Assembly: GCA_017399765.1 (NCBI GenBank)
Contig: JAFQBH010000035.1
Coordinates: 1-47,886 of the forward strand
DNA: 47,886 nucleotides
Source: Oscillospiraceae bacterium
GTDB lineage: Bacteria; Bacillota; Clostridia; Oscillospirales; Ruminococcaceae
Reading direction: 5' to 3'
Part shown: in pieces, positions 15,697-22,917 of the stretch
How positions within the stretch are numbered: position 1 is the stretch's first letter
Layout: the number at the start of each line of letters is the position of its first letter
Notes under the pieces: model-generated
The model's database searches: none
Told to the model about the DNA's origin: nothing
Seen by the model: the letters and a program-made list of their open reading frames with translations, nothing else
Program-made: the position numbers and the translations under genes

Positions 15697-16684
15697 GTTT
15701 CTTCTTGGATTGTTTAACGTTTTTAAGGGGCGATTTGTTTGAAGCGTCTTCAATCTGCTTGTTGCTTACATGAGTATAAATTTCGGTTGTGGAAAGGCTT
15801 TCATGACCCAAAAGTTCTTTCAAAACCCTGATATCAACTCCTGCGTCCTGATAAAGCAGAGTTGCTGCGGTATGGCGGAGTTTATGCGGCGAAATTCCAA
15901 GTCCGTCAAGACCGGCCTCTTTCAGGCAATGTTCCACGATTTGTTCCACGCCGCGAGTACTGATTCTTTTGCCGAATCTGTTGAGAAAAAGAGCATTTTT
16001 ATCAACCCTTTTTATAATTTCGCCGGAATTGAGTACACGAAGATAATTTTCAATTGCGGTAAGGCAGGATCCGTTGAGATAAACAATTCGTTCTTTGTTG
16101 CCTTTACCGAGTAATTTAAGCTGGTTATCACGGATATCTTGAAGATTTATTCCGCAAAGTTCTGAAACACGCATTCCGCAGTTTAAAAACAGCGTAATTA
16201 TGCAAAAATCGCGTTCGGTAAAATTGGTTTCAACGTGTGTAAGAAGTTCAAGGGCTTGTTCAAGAGTAAGATATTTGGGAAGCGTTTTCCGAAGTTTCGG
16301 AGTTTCGAGATTAAGCATGGGGTTTTCTGAAAGTTTGCCGCTGGAAACCGTAAGATATTTATAAAAAGATCTTATTGCCGAAACTTTTCTTGAACGAGCT
16401 TTTGCTTCATTATCATGGTTTCGCTGGAATTCCGAAAGAAATCTCATTGCATCGGTTCTGGTTGCATTTTTAATTAAATCAAAACCTGCGTTGTGAATTT
16501 TGATTTCTTTATAATCAACATCATCGGAAACAAGACCGTTATCGATCATTAAAAATCTTATAAAAGATCTTAAATCAATATAATATCCGTCAACAGTCCT
16601 CGGAGAACGTCCTTTAATGGTTTCCATATAAAATAAGAAATCCTGGAGAAAATCAGGGCAATCGTTTAGATTATCTTTGTTCAT
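15677..16684 (-). CDS. xerD: Tyrosine recombinase, XerC/XerD type
   Basis: A 335-residue tyrosine recombinase with the SAM-like core-binding domain (about 8-115) and catalytic domain. The active-site set is complete: Arg172 in NCGMRVSEL, Lys194 in LGKGNKER, His267 and Arg270 in SPHKLRHTAA, His294 in LLGHESLS, and Tyr303 in TTEIYTH. Slightly long for XerD (about 295) because of the C-terminal basic tail (KQSKKKPKEQ). Neighbours are chromosomal and spoIIM adjacency is conserved, so dimer resolution at dif is more likely than a mobile integrase. XerC versus XerD is not settled by sequence. AAGGAGGAT precedes the ATG. Confidence 0.85.
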   Translation of the reverse strand: MNKDNLNDCPDFLQDFLFYMETIKGRSPRTVDGYYIDLRSFIRFLMIDNGLVSDDVDYKEIKIHNAGFDLIKNATRTDAMRFLSEFQRNHDNEAKARSRKVSAIRSFYKYLTVSSGKLSENPMLNLETPKLRKTLPKYLTLEQALELLTHVETNFTERDFCIITLFLNCGMRVSELCGINLQDIRDNQLKLLGKGNKERIVYLNGSCLTAIENYLRVLNSGEIIKRVDKNALFLNRFGKRISTRGVEQIVEHCLKEAGLDGLGISPHKLRHTAATLLYQDAGVDIRVLKELLGHESLSTTEIYTHVSNKQIEDASNKSPLKNVKQSKKKPKEQTE

Positions 16685-16712
16685 TATAAAATCCTCCTTT
16701 TTCGCTTCCCTT

Positions 16713-16742
16713 AACTTCGCTAAATTTCTATTTAGCGAAGTT
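16713..16742. repeat. 13-bp perfect palindrome in the xer leader
   Basis: AACTTCGCTAAAT (16713-16725) and ATTTAGCGAAGTT (16730-16742) flank a TTCT loop. It begins about a dozen bases after the -10 box, so it sits at the 5' end of the xer mRNA. It may be an operator or an RNA-stabilising hairpin. Confidence 0.8.
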
Positions 16743-16754
16743 GGCTCTATGGAA

Positions 16755-16784
16755 ATTATAGCACAAAAGGCCCTCTCCCGTCAA
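16755..16784 (-). promoter_or_regulatory. Promoter of the xer recombinase gene
   Basis: TTGACG (16784-16779, minus strand) and TATAAT (16760-16755) with an 18-base spacer. Confidence 0.8.
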
Positions 16785-16794
16785 CTATTTGTAA

Positions 16795-16824
16795 AGAAAA
16801 AAAGCCTGATTTTATCAGGCTTTT
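16795..16824 (-). terminator. Terminator of the cwlD-radA-pentein operon
   Basis: AGCCTGA (16803-16809) pairs with TCAGGCT (16815-16821); on the minus strand it is followed by a T-run. It lies 9 bases after the last gene's stop. Confidence 0.85.
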
Positions 16825-16832
16825 CCTTTGAT

Positions 16833-17582
16833 TTATTCTTCTTCGCAAAGCGGCAAAATTCCGCCGATATCACGCAAAGTTCTTCCTCCAAGATTTTCCG
16901 AATAAATATTTCTGTTACGAAGAAAATCTTTTATATTGTCATAATCCTTGAGCGATTTTAAGTTTCCGGAAGTTCCGAGGATTTTTTCTTCAACCATTCC
17001 CCCGCAGCCGCCTATAAATCCGGTATCGTAACCTTTGAGGTAAATTCCGCCTTCCTTTATTTTAAGAACTTCAATTTCCTTTTGCTGTAAAATTCTGGCA
17101 ATTCCCGGATCAGCTGTTATAACGGCATCTTCGGCAACGGCAAGAACCGAACATTTTGCATAGCCTTGTTTTACTCCGATTATGTTATAATTATTTTCTT
17201 CTGCAAACTCCAGCAGTTTTTTATCAATTATATCCGGATTTACAATGATGTTTCTGCCTATGATTTCTGCATTTATAAGACAATCGTCCGGATAACTGAA
17301 ATCAAGTTCATTTTCGGTATTTTTTATATCAAAACCGAGCATCTGAAGCATATATGTGCTCTTTTTTGAGCACGAAGCTGTGAGCACGGAATTTCCGCCA
17401 AGATGAAGAATCTGTAAATCGGCGTGAGATGCAATTCCGGTCGGAAGATTTTCATTAGGTTCAACAGAAACAACGGCTATTTTTGCAGATTGCAATGCAG
17501 AAATAACGTCTTCCGCTTCGGAAGAAACAGCCGCAACGGTTACGTTTCCGTCTGGAAAATTCGGATTCTTAACAAAATTCAT
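16833..17582 (-). CDS. Uncharacterised pentein (GME)-fold protein, DUF6873-like
   Basis: A 249-residue cytoplasmic protein that I do not recognise by function. It has repeated beta-rich units with HADLQILHLGG (about residue 55), FSYPDDCLINAEIIG, ITADPGIARILQ and YDTGFIGGCGGM, a pattern like the guanidino-modifying-enzyme/pentein fold and the clostridial DUF6873 family (family name from memory). Two cysteines, one in GGCGG, could be catalytic. Its start overlaps the radA stop by 4 bases (ATGA), so the two are translationally coupled. Two TGAGCACG words and one GTGCTC lie within 35 bases at 17356-17388. Confidence 0.55.
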   Translation of the reverse strand: MNFVKNPNFPDGNVTVAAVSSEAEDVISALQSAKIAVVSVEPNENLPTGIASHADLQILHLGGNSVLTASCSKKSTYMLQMLGFDIKNTENELDFSYPDDCLINAEIIGRNIIVNPDIIDKKLLEFAEENNYNIIGVKQGYAKCSVLAVAEDAVITADPGIARILQQKEIEVLKIKEGGIYLKGYDTGFIGGCGGMVEEKILGTSGNLKSLKDYDNIKDFLRNRNIYSENLGGRTLRDIGGILPLCEEE

Positions 17583-18976
17583 TCACTTTTACCTTCTTTT
17601 TTACGAATGGCAGAAAAAGCTTCTCCTACGTTTGTAACTCCGGTAAGTTTGATTTTATAATCCTCTTTACGGAGTTTTTTAAGGCATTGCATAGGCAGAA
17701 TGACTTCGGTAAAACCGAGTTTTTCGGCCTCTTTAATGCGGTTTTCTGCATTGGAAACGCTTCGGAGTTCTCCGCCAAGACCTATTTCGCCGAAAGCGAC
17801 GATGCTGCTGTCAACAACAGTATCGGTAAGACTTGAAATAAGCGCAATTGCAACCGGAAGATCTGCCGCAGGTTCGTCCAACTTAATACCGCCGATTACG
17901 TTGATATAAGTATCCATACTTCCGAAATAATAACCCGCTCTTTTTTCAAGAACAGCAATCAGCAAAGCGGTCCTGTTGAAATCGAAACCGGTGGAAGTTC
18001 TTCGCGGAACGCCGAAACCGGTTTTTGAAACAAGAGCCTGAACTTCCGCAAAAATCGGTCTTGTTCCCTCAATGATACAGCTTACACAGGTTCCGGAAAC
18101 GTTGGTAGGACGTTCGGAAAGAAGTGCAACTGAAGGGTTTTCCACTTCGTGGAGTCCGTTTTCGTTCATTTCAAAAATACCGATTTCGTTAGTGGAACCG
18201 AAGCGGTTTTTAATGGAACGAAGAATACGGTAGCTCATGGTACGTTCCCCTTCAAGATGAAGAACAGTGTCAACAATATGTTCCATAACTTTCGGTCCGG
18301 CAATGGCGCCGTCTTTATTGACGTGACCGACGATTATAACGGGTATGTCGGCCTTTTTTGCAACTTTTGTAAGGATCGAAGTACATTCTTTGACCTGGGT
18401 AACGCTTCCGGCGGAAGACGCAATTCCGGAAAAACTCATGGTCTGGATGGAATCCACCATTACCATATCGGGTTTTTCGCTGTTTATTGCGTTAACGACC
18501 TGGCCGATATCTGTGTAAGGCGCAATCAGCAGATTTTTGTTATCGACGCCGATTCTTCTTGCCCGGAGTTTAAGCTGGGATTTGCTTTCCTCTCCGGAAA
18601 TATAAAGAATTTTCATTTTTTCGGAAAGTTTTCCGCAGATTTGCAGAAGCATTGTGGATTTTCCGATTCCCGGATCGCCGCCGAGAAGTGTTACGGAACC
18701 TTTTACAATTCCGCCGCCGAGAACTCTGTCGAGTTCATCGATTCCGGTTACATATCGGAATTCATCGTTAACGTCAACGTCCGCAATGCTGGAAATAGTT
18801 TCGGCTTCCGGTTCTCCGATTATAAGACCGGCGGTTTTTTGCTTTGAATTTCCTTCTTCCGCGCGGACATCTTCAATAAAAGTGTTCCATTCGCCGCATT
18901 CGGGGCATTTTCCCATCCATTTCGGTGTTTCATATCCACATTCGGAGCAAACAAAAATTTTTTTAAGTTTTTCCAT
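17579..18976 (-). CDS. radA: DNA repair protein RadA (Sms)
   Basis: RadA is a RecA-like ATPase and branch-migration helicase that helps RecA process recombination intermediates and natural transformation. The 465 residues show the N-terminal C4 zinc finger (CSECG...CPECGEW), Walker A GGDPGIGKST near residue 97, the RadA-specific KNRFGS motif, and the inactive Lon-like C-terminal domain. The family order next to a cell-wall amidase and a pentein-like gene is clostridial. It starts at ATG 18976, six bases after the cwlD stop. Confidence 0.97.
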   Translation of the reverse strand: MEKLKKIFVCSECGYETPKWMGKCPECGEWNTFIEDVRAEEGNSKQKTAGLIIGEPEAETISSIADVDVNDEFRYVTGIDELDRVLGGGIVKGSVTLLGGDPGIGKSTMLLQICGKLSEKMKILYISGEESKSQLKLRARRIGVDNKNLLIAPYTDIGQVVNAINSEKPDMVMVDSIQTMSFSGIASSAGSVTQVKECTSILTKVAKKADIPVIIVGHVNKDGAIAGPKVMEHIVDTVLHLEGERTMSYRILRSIKNRFGSTNEIGIFEMNENGLHEVENPSVALLSERPTNVSGTCVSCIIEGTRPIFAEVQALVSKTGFGVPRRTSTGFDFNRTALLIAVLEKRAGYYFGSMDTYINVIGGIKLDEPAADLPVAIALISSLTDTVVDSSIVAFGEIGLGGELRSVSNAENRIKEAEKLGFTEVILPMQCLKKLRKEDYKIKLTGVTNVGEAFSAIRKKEGKSE

Positions 18977-18981
18977 TATTT

Positions 18982-19698
18982 TTAAACTTCCCTTTCGGTA
19001 AGATGTTTTACTGATGATAACGCGATGGCAAAAGCCATTTTGTTTTGGTATTTGTCATTGGTAAGCAAAGCAGCTTCTTCGTTGTTGGAAATAAAACCGC
19101 ATTCAACGAGAACAGAAGGTTTTTCGGAATGATAAAGTATATAAATATCTTTTCCCGCCTGCTTTATAACTCGTTTGTTTTCCGGTTGGAGCATTGAGGA
19201 TATTCCGCTTTGAATAGATTCCGCAAGCAATTTGCTTTCCGGGTTATTACCGCCATAAAAAACTTGTGCGCCAAGCGCATTTCCTCCGAAAATATTCTGG
19301 TGAATCGAAATTGAACAAAGGCAAGGCGAATTTTCAATTTGTTCAAGGCGGTTTTTTATATCGGAAACTTTCTTTTCGCGCTGCGTTTTAAGTCCTTCGT
19401 CGCAGGTCATTTTGTCTGTTTTTCGGGTGAATTCAACATCATATCCCAAAAATTCCAGAAATTCCGCAGTTTTAAGCGTTATAGAAAGATTTATATCTTT
19501 TTCAATTATTCCGCCAACGCCGATTGCGCCTCCGTCTTCGCCGCCGTGACCGGCGTCCAGAAGGATAATGTTGTTTTCCGTAATGTTTTGTGAAGAGGCG
19601 GAAACGATTTCGCCTTCCGGAAAATATAAAAACGGTGCCGCAATTATAAAAAAAGCAGAAACTGTCATTAAAAAAGCTTTTGCAAAGATATATTTCAA
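18982..19698 (-). CDS. cwlD: N-acetylmuramoyl-L-alanine amidase, CwlD-like
   Basis: A 238-residue amidase_3 protein with an N-terminal hydrophobic anchor or signal (about 5-27). Zinc ligands and catalytic residues are seen in DAGHGGEDGGA, the Glu of IEKDINLS, SIHQN and VECGFISN. CwlD removes the stem peptide during spore cortex synthesis so that muramic delta-lactam can form. The assignment to CwlD rests on the short single-domain form, the signal anchor and the sporulation setting. The start is TTG with GGGGAG 9 bases upstream. It is first in an operon with radA. Confidence 0.8.
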   Translation of the reverse strand: MKYIFAKAFLMTVSAFFIIAAPFLYFPEGEIVSASSQNITENNIILLDAGHGGEDGGAIGVGGIIEKDINLSITLKTAEFLEFLGYDVEFTRKTDKMTCDEGLKTQREKKVSDIKNRLEQIENSPCLCSISIHQNIFGGNALGAQVFYGGNNPESKLLAESIQSGISSMLQPENKRVIKQAGKDIYILYHSEKPSVLVECGFISNNEEAALLTNDKYQNKMAFAIALSSVKHLTEREV

Positions 19699-19725
19699 AA
19701 CAGAACACTCCCCTTTCGCTTTTTA

Positions 19726-19754
19726 ATAATACGCGAAAAAGTTTTGCTCTATAC
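19726..19754 (-). promoter_or_regulatory. Possible sporulation-sigma promoter of cwlD
   Basis: Minus strand GTATAGAG (19754-19747) and CGTATTAT (19733-19726) with a 13-base spacer give a partial match to the sigma-E pattern; a sigma-G reading of the same bases is also possible. B. subtilis cwlD is sporulation-controlled. Confidence 0.3.
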
Positions 19755-19846
19755 CGGATATTTTATCACAAAAACATTTGTTTGTATATCCAAAAATAAT
19801 AAACTAAATTTGTATAATAATTAATAAAATATTTTTATTTACATCA

Positions 19847-19875
19847 TTGACTTTCATATGCTAAAGTGTTAAAAT
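19847..19875 (+). promoter_or_regulatory. Promoter of the TrpR-like/methyltransferase pair
   Basis: TTGACT (19847-19852) and TAAAAT (19870-19875) with a 17-base spacer. The rest of 19699-19927 shows no gene, only divergent control regions. Confidence 0.7.
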
Positions 19876-19927
19876 TAAAAAGCTGGAAGATTTCAGCGTA
19901 TTAAAGTGTGAAGGAGAATTTATTTTT

Positions 19928-20230
19928 ATGAACAATCGTCTTAAAGATGAAAGTCTTGATGAACTGTTTGAAGCCATTCTCACTCTTGAAAATAAGGAAG
20001 AATGCTACAGCTTTTTCCGCGATCTTTGCACTGTTCCGGAACTTAAAACTCTTTCCCAGCGTTTCCACGTTGCAAAAATGCTTGTGGATAAAAGAGTTTA
20101 CAGCGATATTGTTGAAGAAACCGGTGCTTCCACCGCTACCATAAGCCGCGTTAACCGTTCCCTTTCCGAAGATTACGATTCCTGCGGAGGATATATCCTT
20201 GTATTCAATCGACTTGAGGAGAAAAAATGA
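19928..20230 (+). CDS. TrpR-related regulator, YerC/YecD family
   Basis: A 100-residue all-helical protein of the TrpR superfamily: LTLENKEECYSFFRDLCTVPEL forms the N-terminal helices, and YSDIVEETGASTATISRVNRSL is the helix-turn-helix that would contact DNA. Unlike true TrpR its ligand is unknown. AAGGAG lies upstream of the ATG. Its stop overlaps the methyltransferase start by 4 bases (ATGA), so both are made together. The target genes cannot be read from the sequence. Confidence 0.9.
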   Translation: MNNRLKDESLDELFEAILTLENKEECYSFFRDLCTVPELKTLSQRFHVAKMLVDKRVYSDIVEETGASTATISRVNRSLSEDYDSCGGYILVFNRLEEKK

Positions 20231-20976
20231 GCGATTACGGTGATTTTGCCAGGTTTTATGACAAGTTTACTTCAAACGTTGATTATCCCGCAAGGGCAAG
20301 ATATTTTGATGCTCTGATACAGAAATATAATCCGGATGCACAGCTTATGCTCGATTTGGCCTGCGGAACCGGTTCCCTCAGCTTTGAGCTTGAACCTTTC
20401 GGATATGATATCGTTGCGGTAGATAATTCCTACGAAATGCTTTCTGTTGCAATGGAGAAAAAGGAAATGCTTGAAAGCAACGTCCTTTTCCTTTGTCAGG
20501 AAATGAGCGAACTTGATCTTTTCGGAACCATTGATGCAACGGTATGCGCTTTGGACAGCATTAACCATATCATTGATGAAGAGGAAGTAAAAGATATTTT
20601 CAAAAAGGTTTCCCTTTTTTCAAACCGCGGAGCAGTTTTTGCTTTTGACGTGAACACCGTTTATAAACACAAAGAAGTTCTTGGAAACAACTGTTTTGTT
20701 TATGAAAACAATAATACTTTCTGCGCCTGGCAGAACAGCCTCGATAAAGACGGTGTTACTGTTGATATCTCCCTCGATTTCTTCGATAAAACCGAAAACG
20801 ATGGTCTTTATTGCCGTTATAGCAGCGATTTTTCCGAAAAGGCTTACGAAATCGACGATTTGAAAAATTGGCTTGATGAAGCCGGTTTTGAAGTAAAAGC
20901 CGTTTTTGATGAGGACAGTTTCCTCCCGCTCAGAAAAGACAGTCAGAGAGCTGTAATTGCAGCGGTAAAAAAATAA
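20227..20976 (+). CDS. Class I SAM-dependent methyltransferase
   Basis: The 249 residues show the Rossmann methyltransferase core: motif I DLACGTGSL near residue 43, the acidic residue binding SAM ribose in DIVAVDNSYEM, and an ALDSINHI post-II region. The N-terminus YGDFARFYDKFT is typical of the small-molecule methyltransferase group found in Firmicutes. Substrate unknown. Translational coupling to the TrpR-like gene suggests a shared role, but none is established. Confidence 0.88.
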   Translation: MSDYGDFARFYDKFTSNVDYPARARYFDALIQKYNPDAQLMLDLACGTGSLSFELEPFGYDIVAVDNSYEMLSVAMEKKEMLESNVLFLCQEMSELDLFGTIDATVCALDSINHIIDEEEVKDIFKKVSLFSNRGAVFAFDVNTVYKHKEVLGNNCFVYENNNTFCAWQNSLDKDGVTVDISLDFFDKTENDGLYCRYSSDFSEKAYEIDDLKNWLDEAGFEVKAVFDEDSFLPLRKDSQRAVIAAVKK

Positions 20977-21008
20977 TAAAAAATTTTGAAATTTTTTCAA
21001 AAAAAGAC

Positions 21009-21037
21009 TTGACTTTTTATTCTTACTGAGTTATAAT
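21009..21037 (+). promoter_or_regulatory. Promoter of tRNA-Val
   Basis: TTGACT (21009-21014) and TATAAT (21032-21037) with a 17-base spacer, 13 bases upstream of the mature tRNA 5' end. Confidence 0.85.
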
Positions 21038-21050
21038 AAACAAGTCGTTC

Positions 21051-21127
21051 GGGGGCATAGCTCAGCTGGTTAGAGCACCTGCCTTACAAGCAGGGGGTCA
21101 TAGGTTCGAGTCCTATTGTCCCCACCA
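21051..21127 (+). tRNA. tRNA-Val (anticodon TAC)
   Basis: The cloverleaf folds with acceptor GGGGGCA/TGTCCCC, D arm, anticodon stem CCTGC/GCAGG around CTTACAA, and T arm ATAGG/CCTAT around TTCGAGT. The anticodon TAC reads valine GUA codons (and other GUN by wobble). The 3' CCA is encoded. It is a single tRNA with its own promoter and terminator. Confidence 0.98.
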
Positions 21128-21132
21128 AACAA

Positions 21133-21162
21133 AACCGCAACTTTGGTTGCGGTTCTTTTTTT
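21133..21162 (+). terminator. Terminator of tRNA-Val
   Basis: AACCGCAAC (21133-21141) pairs with GTTGCGGTT (21146-21154), followed by C and seven T. Confidence 0.9.
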
Positions 21163-21259
21163 ATCTGAAAATCCGCTTCCCTGCCGTTTTTCTGTTTTTC
21201 AGCAAAAACGGCTCTTTTTATTATATTGATTTTATAGTATAATATCTTCGGGTGATTAT

Positions 21260-22228
21260 ATGAAACATATTGTAAATACAGTAAGCGAAAACTTTTGGCT
21301 TGAACAATATAAAGATAAGGCGGATATGAACAAGTTCATTTCAGATTGCCTTTGCGACGGCTGCGAAGTAATTCGCGGCGGCGAAGATACGACTGGAATT
21401 TACGATAAAGATAACGTAATCGGGGTTCATCTTTTCTTCTATCCCGCATGGCTGGATTTCTGGAACAACGATATTGAAAAACTTAAACTCCATTTCGGAA
21501 CACAGGAAATCTGGGAAGGTTATTATCGTGCGAAAAACCGTGAGGAATTTCTTCTTCCCTATCGTGCTGATATGGAATATGCAGAAGCAATCGGCGCGGA
21601 ATATGTTGTTTTCCATGTAAACGATGTTTCCAACGAAGAAGTTATAAGTTATAAATGGGAACATTCCGATGAAGAAGTTATCAGAGCTGTCGCAGAGATA
21701 GTAAACGAGCTTACAAGGGGCAAAAATTATCATTTCAAGCTCCTGTTCGAAAATCTTTTCACCCCCGGTATGATGCTCTTAAAACCCTCAGAAACGGCTC
21801 TTATGCTGGAGCTTACTGATTACGAAAACAAAGGTATTCTTATGGATACGGGCCATTTGATGTGCGCTCCGCAGAATATTACCGATGAGGAACAAGGAAT
21901 TGATTTTGTTCTTGAAACGGTAAGAAATCACGGCGAACTTTCGAAATATTTCAAGGCGCTTCACCTTCACAAATCAACCACCGGAGAATATATTCAAAAA
22001 CATAAAGCGACCTTTATTGAACCAAAAGAAGAGTTTTATGAGCGCTGGGCCCAGGGTTATGATATTATCCTTAATATTGATAAACATCAGCCTTTTGAAA
22101 ACCCGAGAGTTCGGGAAATTCTTGAACTTGTTGAACCGGAATATGTCACCCACGAAATTTCGGCAAAAACAAGGGAAGAAAAACTTGAAAAAGTGCTTGT
22201 TCAGATGAAGGCGCTTGGGAAAATTTAA
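21260..22228 (+). CDS. TIM-barrel protein of the sugar isomerase/epimerase type
   Basis: A 322-residue protein with the AP-endonuclease-2/xylose-isomerase-like pattern: GVHLFFYPAWLDFW (strand with His), GAEYVVFHVNDVS, LLFENLFTPG with a metal-binding Glu, LMDTGHLMC with Asp and His, KALHLHKSTTG, and a final VTHEISAK. These Glu/Asp/His ends of barrel strands usually hold a divalent metal. Substrate unknown. It is monocistronic with GGGTGA before the ATG and a terminator after. Confidence 0.75.
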   Translation: MKHIVNTVSENFWLEQYKDKADMNKFISDCLCDGCEVIRGGEDTTGIYDKDNVIGVHLFFYPAWLDFWNNDIEKLKLHFGTQEIWEGYYRAKNREEFLLPYRADMEYAEAIGAEYVVFHVNDVSNEEVISYKWEHSDEEVIRAVAEIVNELTRGKNYHFKLLFENLFTPGMMLLKPSETALMLELTDYENKGILMDTGHLMCAPQNITDEEQGIDFVLETVRNHGELSKYFKALHLHKSTTGEYIQKHKATFIEPKEEFYERWAQGYDIILNIDKHQPFENPRVREILELVEPEYVTHEISAKTREEKLEKVLVQMKALGKI

Positions 22229-22230
22229 AG

Positions 22231-22268
22231 AAAAAACCGGAAAGGACTTCCCTTTCCGGTTTTTTTGT
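22231..22268 (+). terminator. Terminator after the TIM-barrel gene
   Basis: AACCGGAAAGG (22235-22245) pairs with CCTTTCCGGTT (22251-22261), then a T-run. Confidence 0.92.
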
Positions 22269-22350
22269 TTTTTTATGCAAAATTTACTGAAAAAATGTTA
22301 CTATATAGTTGAAGGCCTTTAAAAATTTTTCAAAGGTGGTGACAATAATT

Positions 22351-22917
22351 TTGGAAGACGAAAAGATAATTGAACTTTATTTTGAAAGAAACGAATCGGC
22401 AATTTCGGAAACTGCCGAAAAATACGGTAATTATCTTTATAAAATCGCTTTCAATATTCTTTCGGATAACGAAGATTCGGAAGAAAGCGTAAACGATACA
22501 TATATGAGCGCCTGGAACACAATTCCGCCGGAAAAACCGAATATTTTTTCTGCTTTTCTCAGCAAAATTACAAGGTATATAAGTCTTAACAGATATAGAT
22601 CCGGAAAAGCGGAAGAACGCGGCGGCGGAGAAATTGATGCTGCTTTTGAGGAAATTGAAGAATGTGTTCCGGATAAAAGCGACATTTACGATGAAATCGA
22701 AGCAAAGGAACTTGCAAAAATGATTTCGGATTATCTGAAAAAACTTCCGGAAACTGAAAGAAAAATTTTTGTCTGCAGGTATTATTATCTGGATTCCCTT
22801 TCGGATATTTCAAAGCAGTTCGGTTTCAGCCAGAGCAAAGTTGCCTCGATGCTTCACAGAACAAGAAAAAAGATTTTGTCGCATCTTGAGAAAGAAGGTG
22901 TTCTTGGTGAACGGTGA
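22351..22917 (+). CDS. ECF-type RNA polymerase sigma factor
   Basis: A 188-residue extracytoplasmic-function sigma factor. Region 2 includes ISETAEKYGNYLYKIAFNIL, DSEESVNDTYMSAWNTIPP and the FSAFLSKITRYISLNRYRS -10 recognition area; region 4 is LPETERKIFVCRYYYLDSLSDISKQF followed by FSQSKVASMLHRTRKKI. The start is TTG 22351 with AAGGTGGTGA 8 bases upstream; an in-frame start 14 codons earlier lacks a site. It overlaps the next gene by 11 bases, typical of a sigma/anti-sigma pair. No clear self-promoter was recognised upstream. Confidence 0.92.
   Translation: MEDEKIIELYFERNESAISETAEKYGNYLYKIAFNILSDNEDSEESVNDTYMSAWNTIPPEKPNIFSAFLSKITRYISLNRYRSGKAEERGGGEIDAAFEEIEECVPDKSDIYDEIEAKELAKMISDYLKKLPETERKIFVCRYYYLDSLSDISKQFGFSQSKVASMLHRTRKKILSHLEKEGVLGER

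Noticed and set aside
15677-16684. Tyrosine recombinase as integrase of a mobile element.
   Set aside because: No attachment repeats, phage or plasmid genes, or displaced housekeeping order are visible, and spoIIM adjacency is a known chromosomal context for XerD.
21073-21078. GAGCAC in tRNA-Val as part of the repeated word.
   Set aside because: It lacks the preceding T and is fixed by tRNA structure.
22769-22906. Longer start of the anti-sigma-like protein.
   Set aside because: It would read through sigma region 4 in another frame; the GTG with AAGGTG is a better start.
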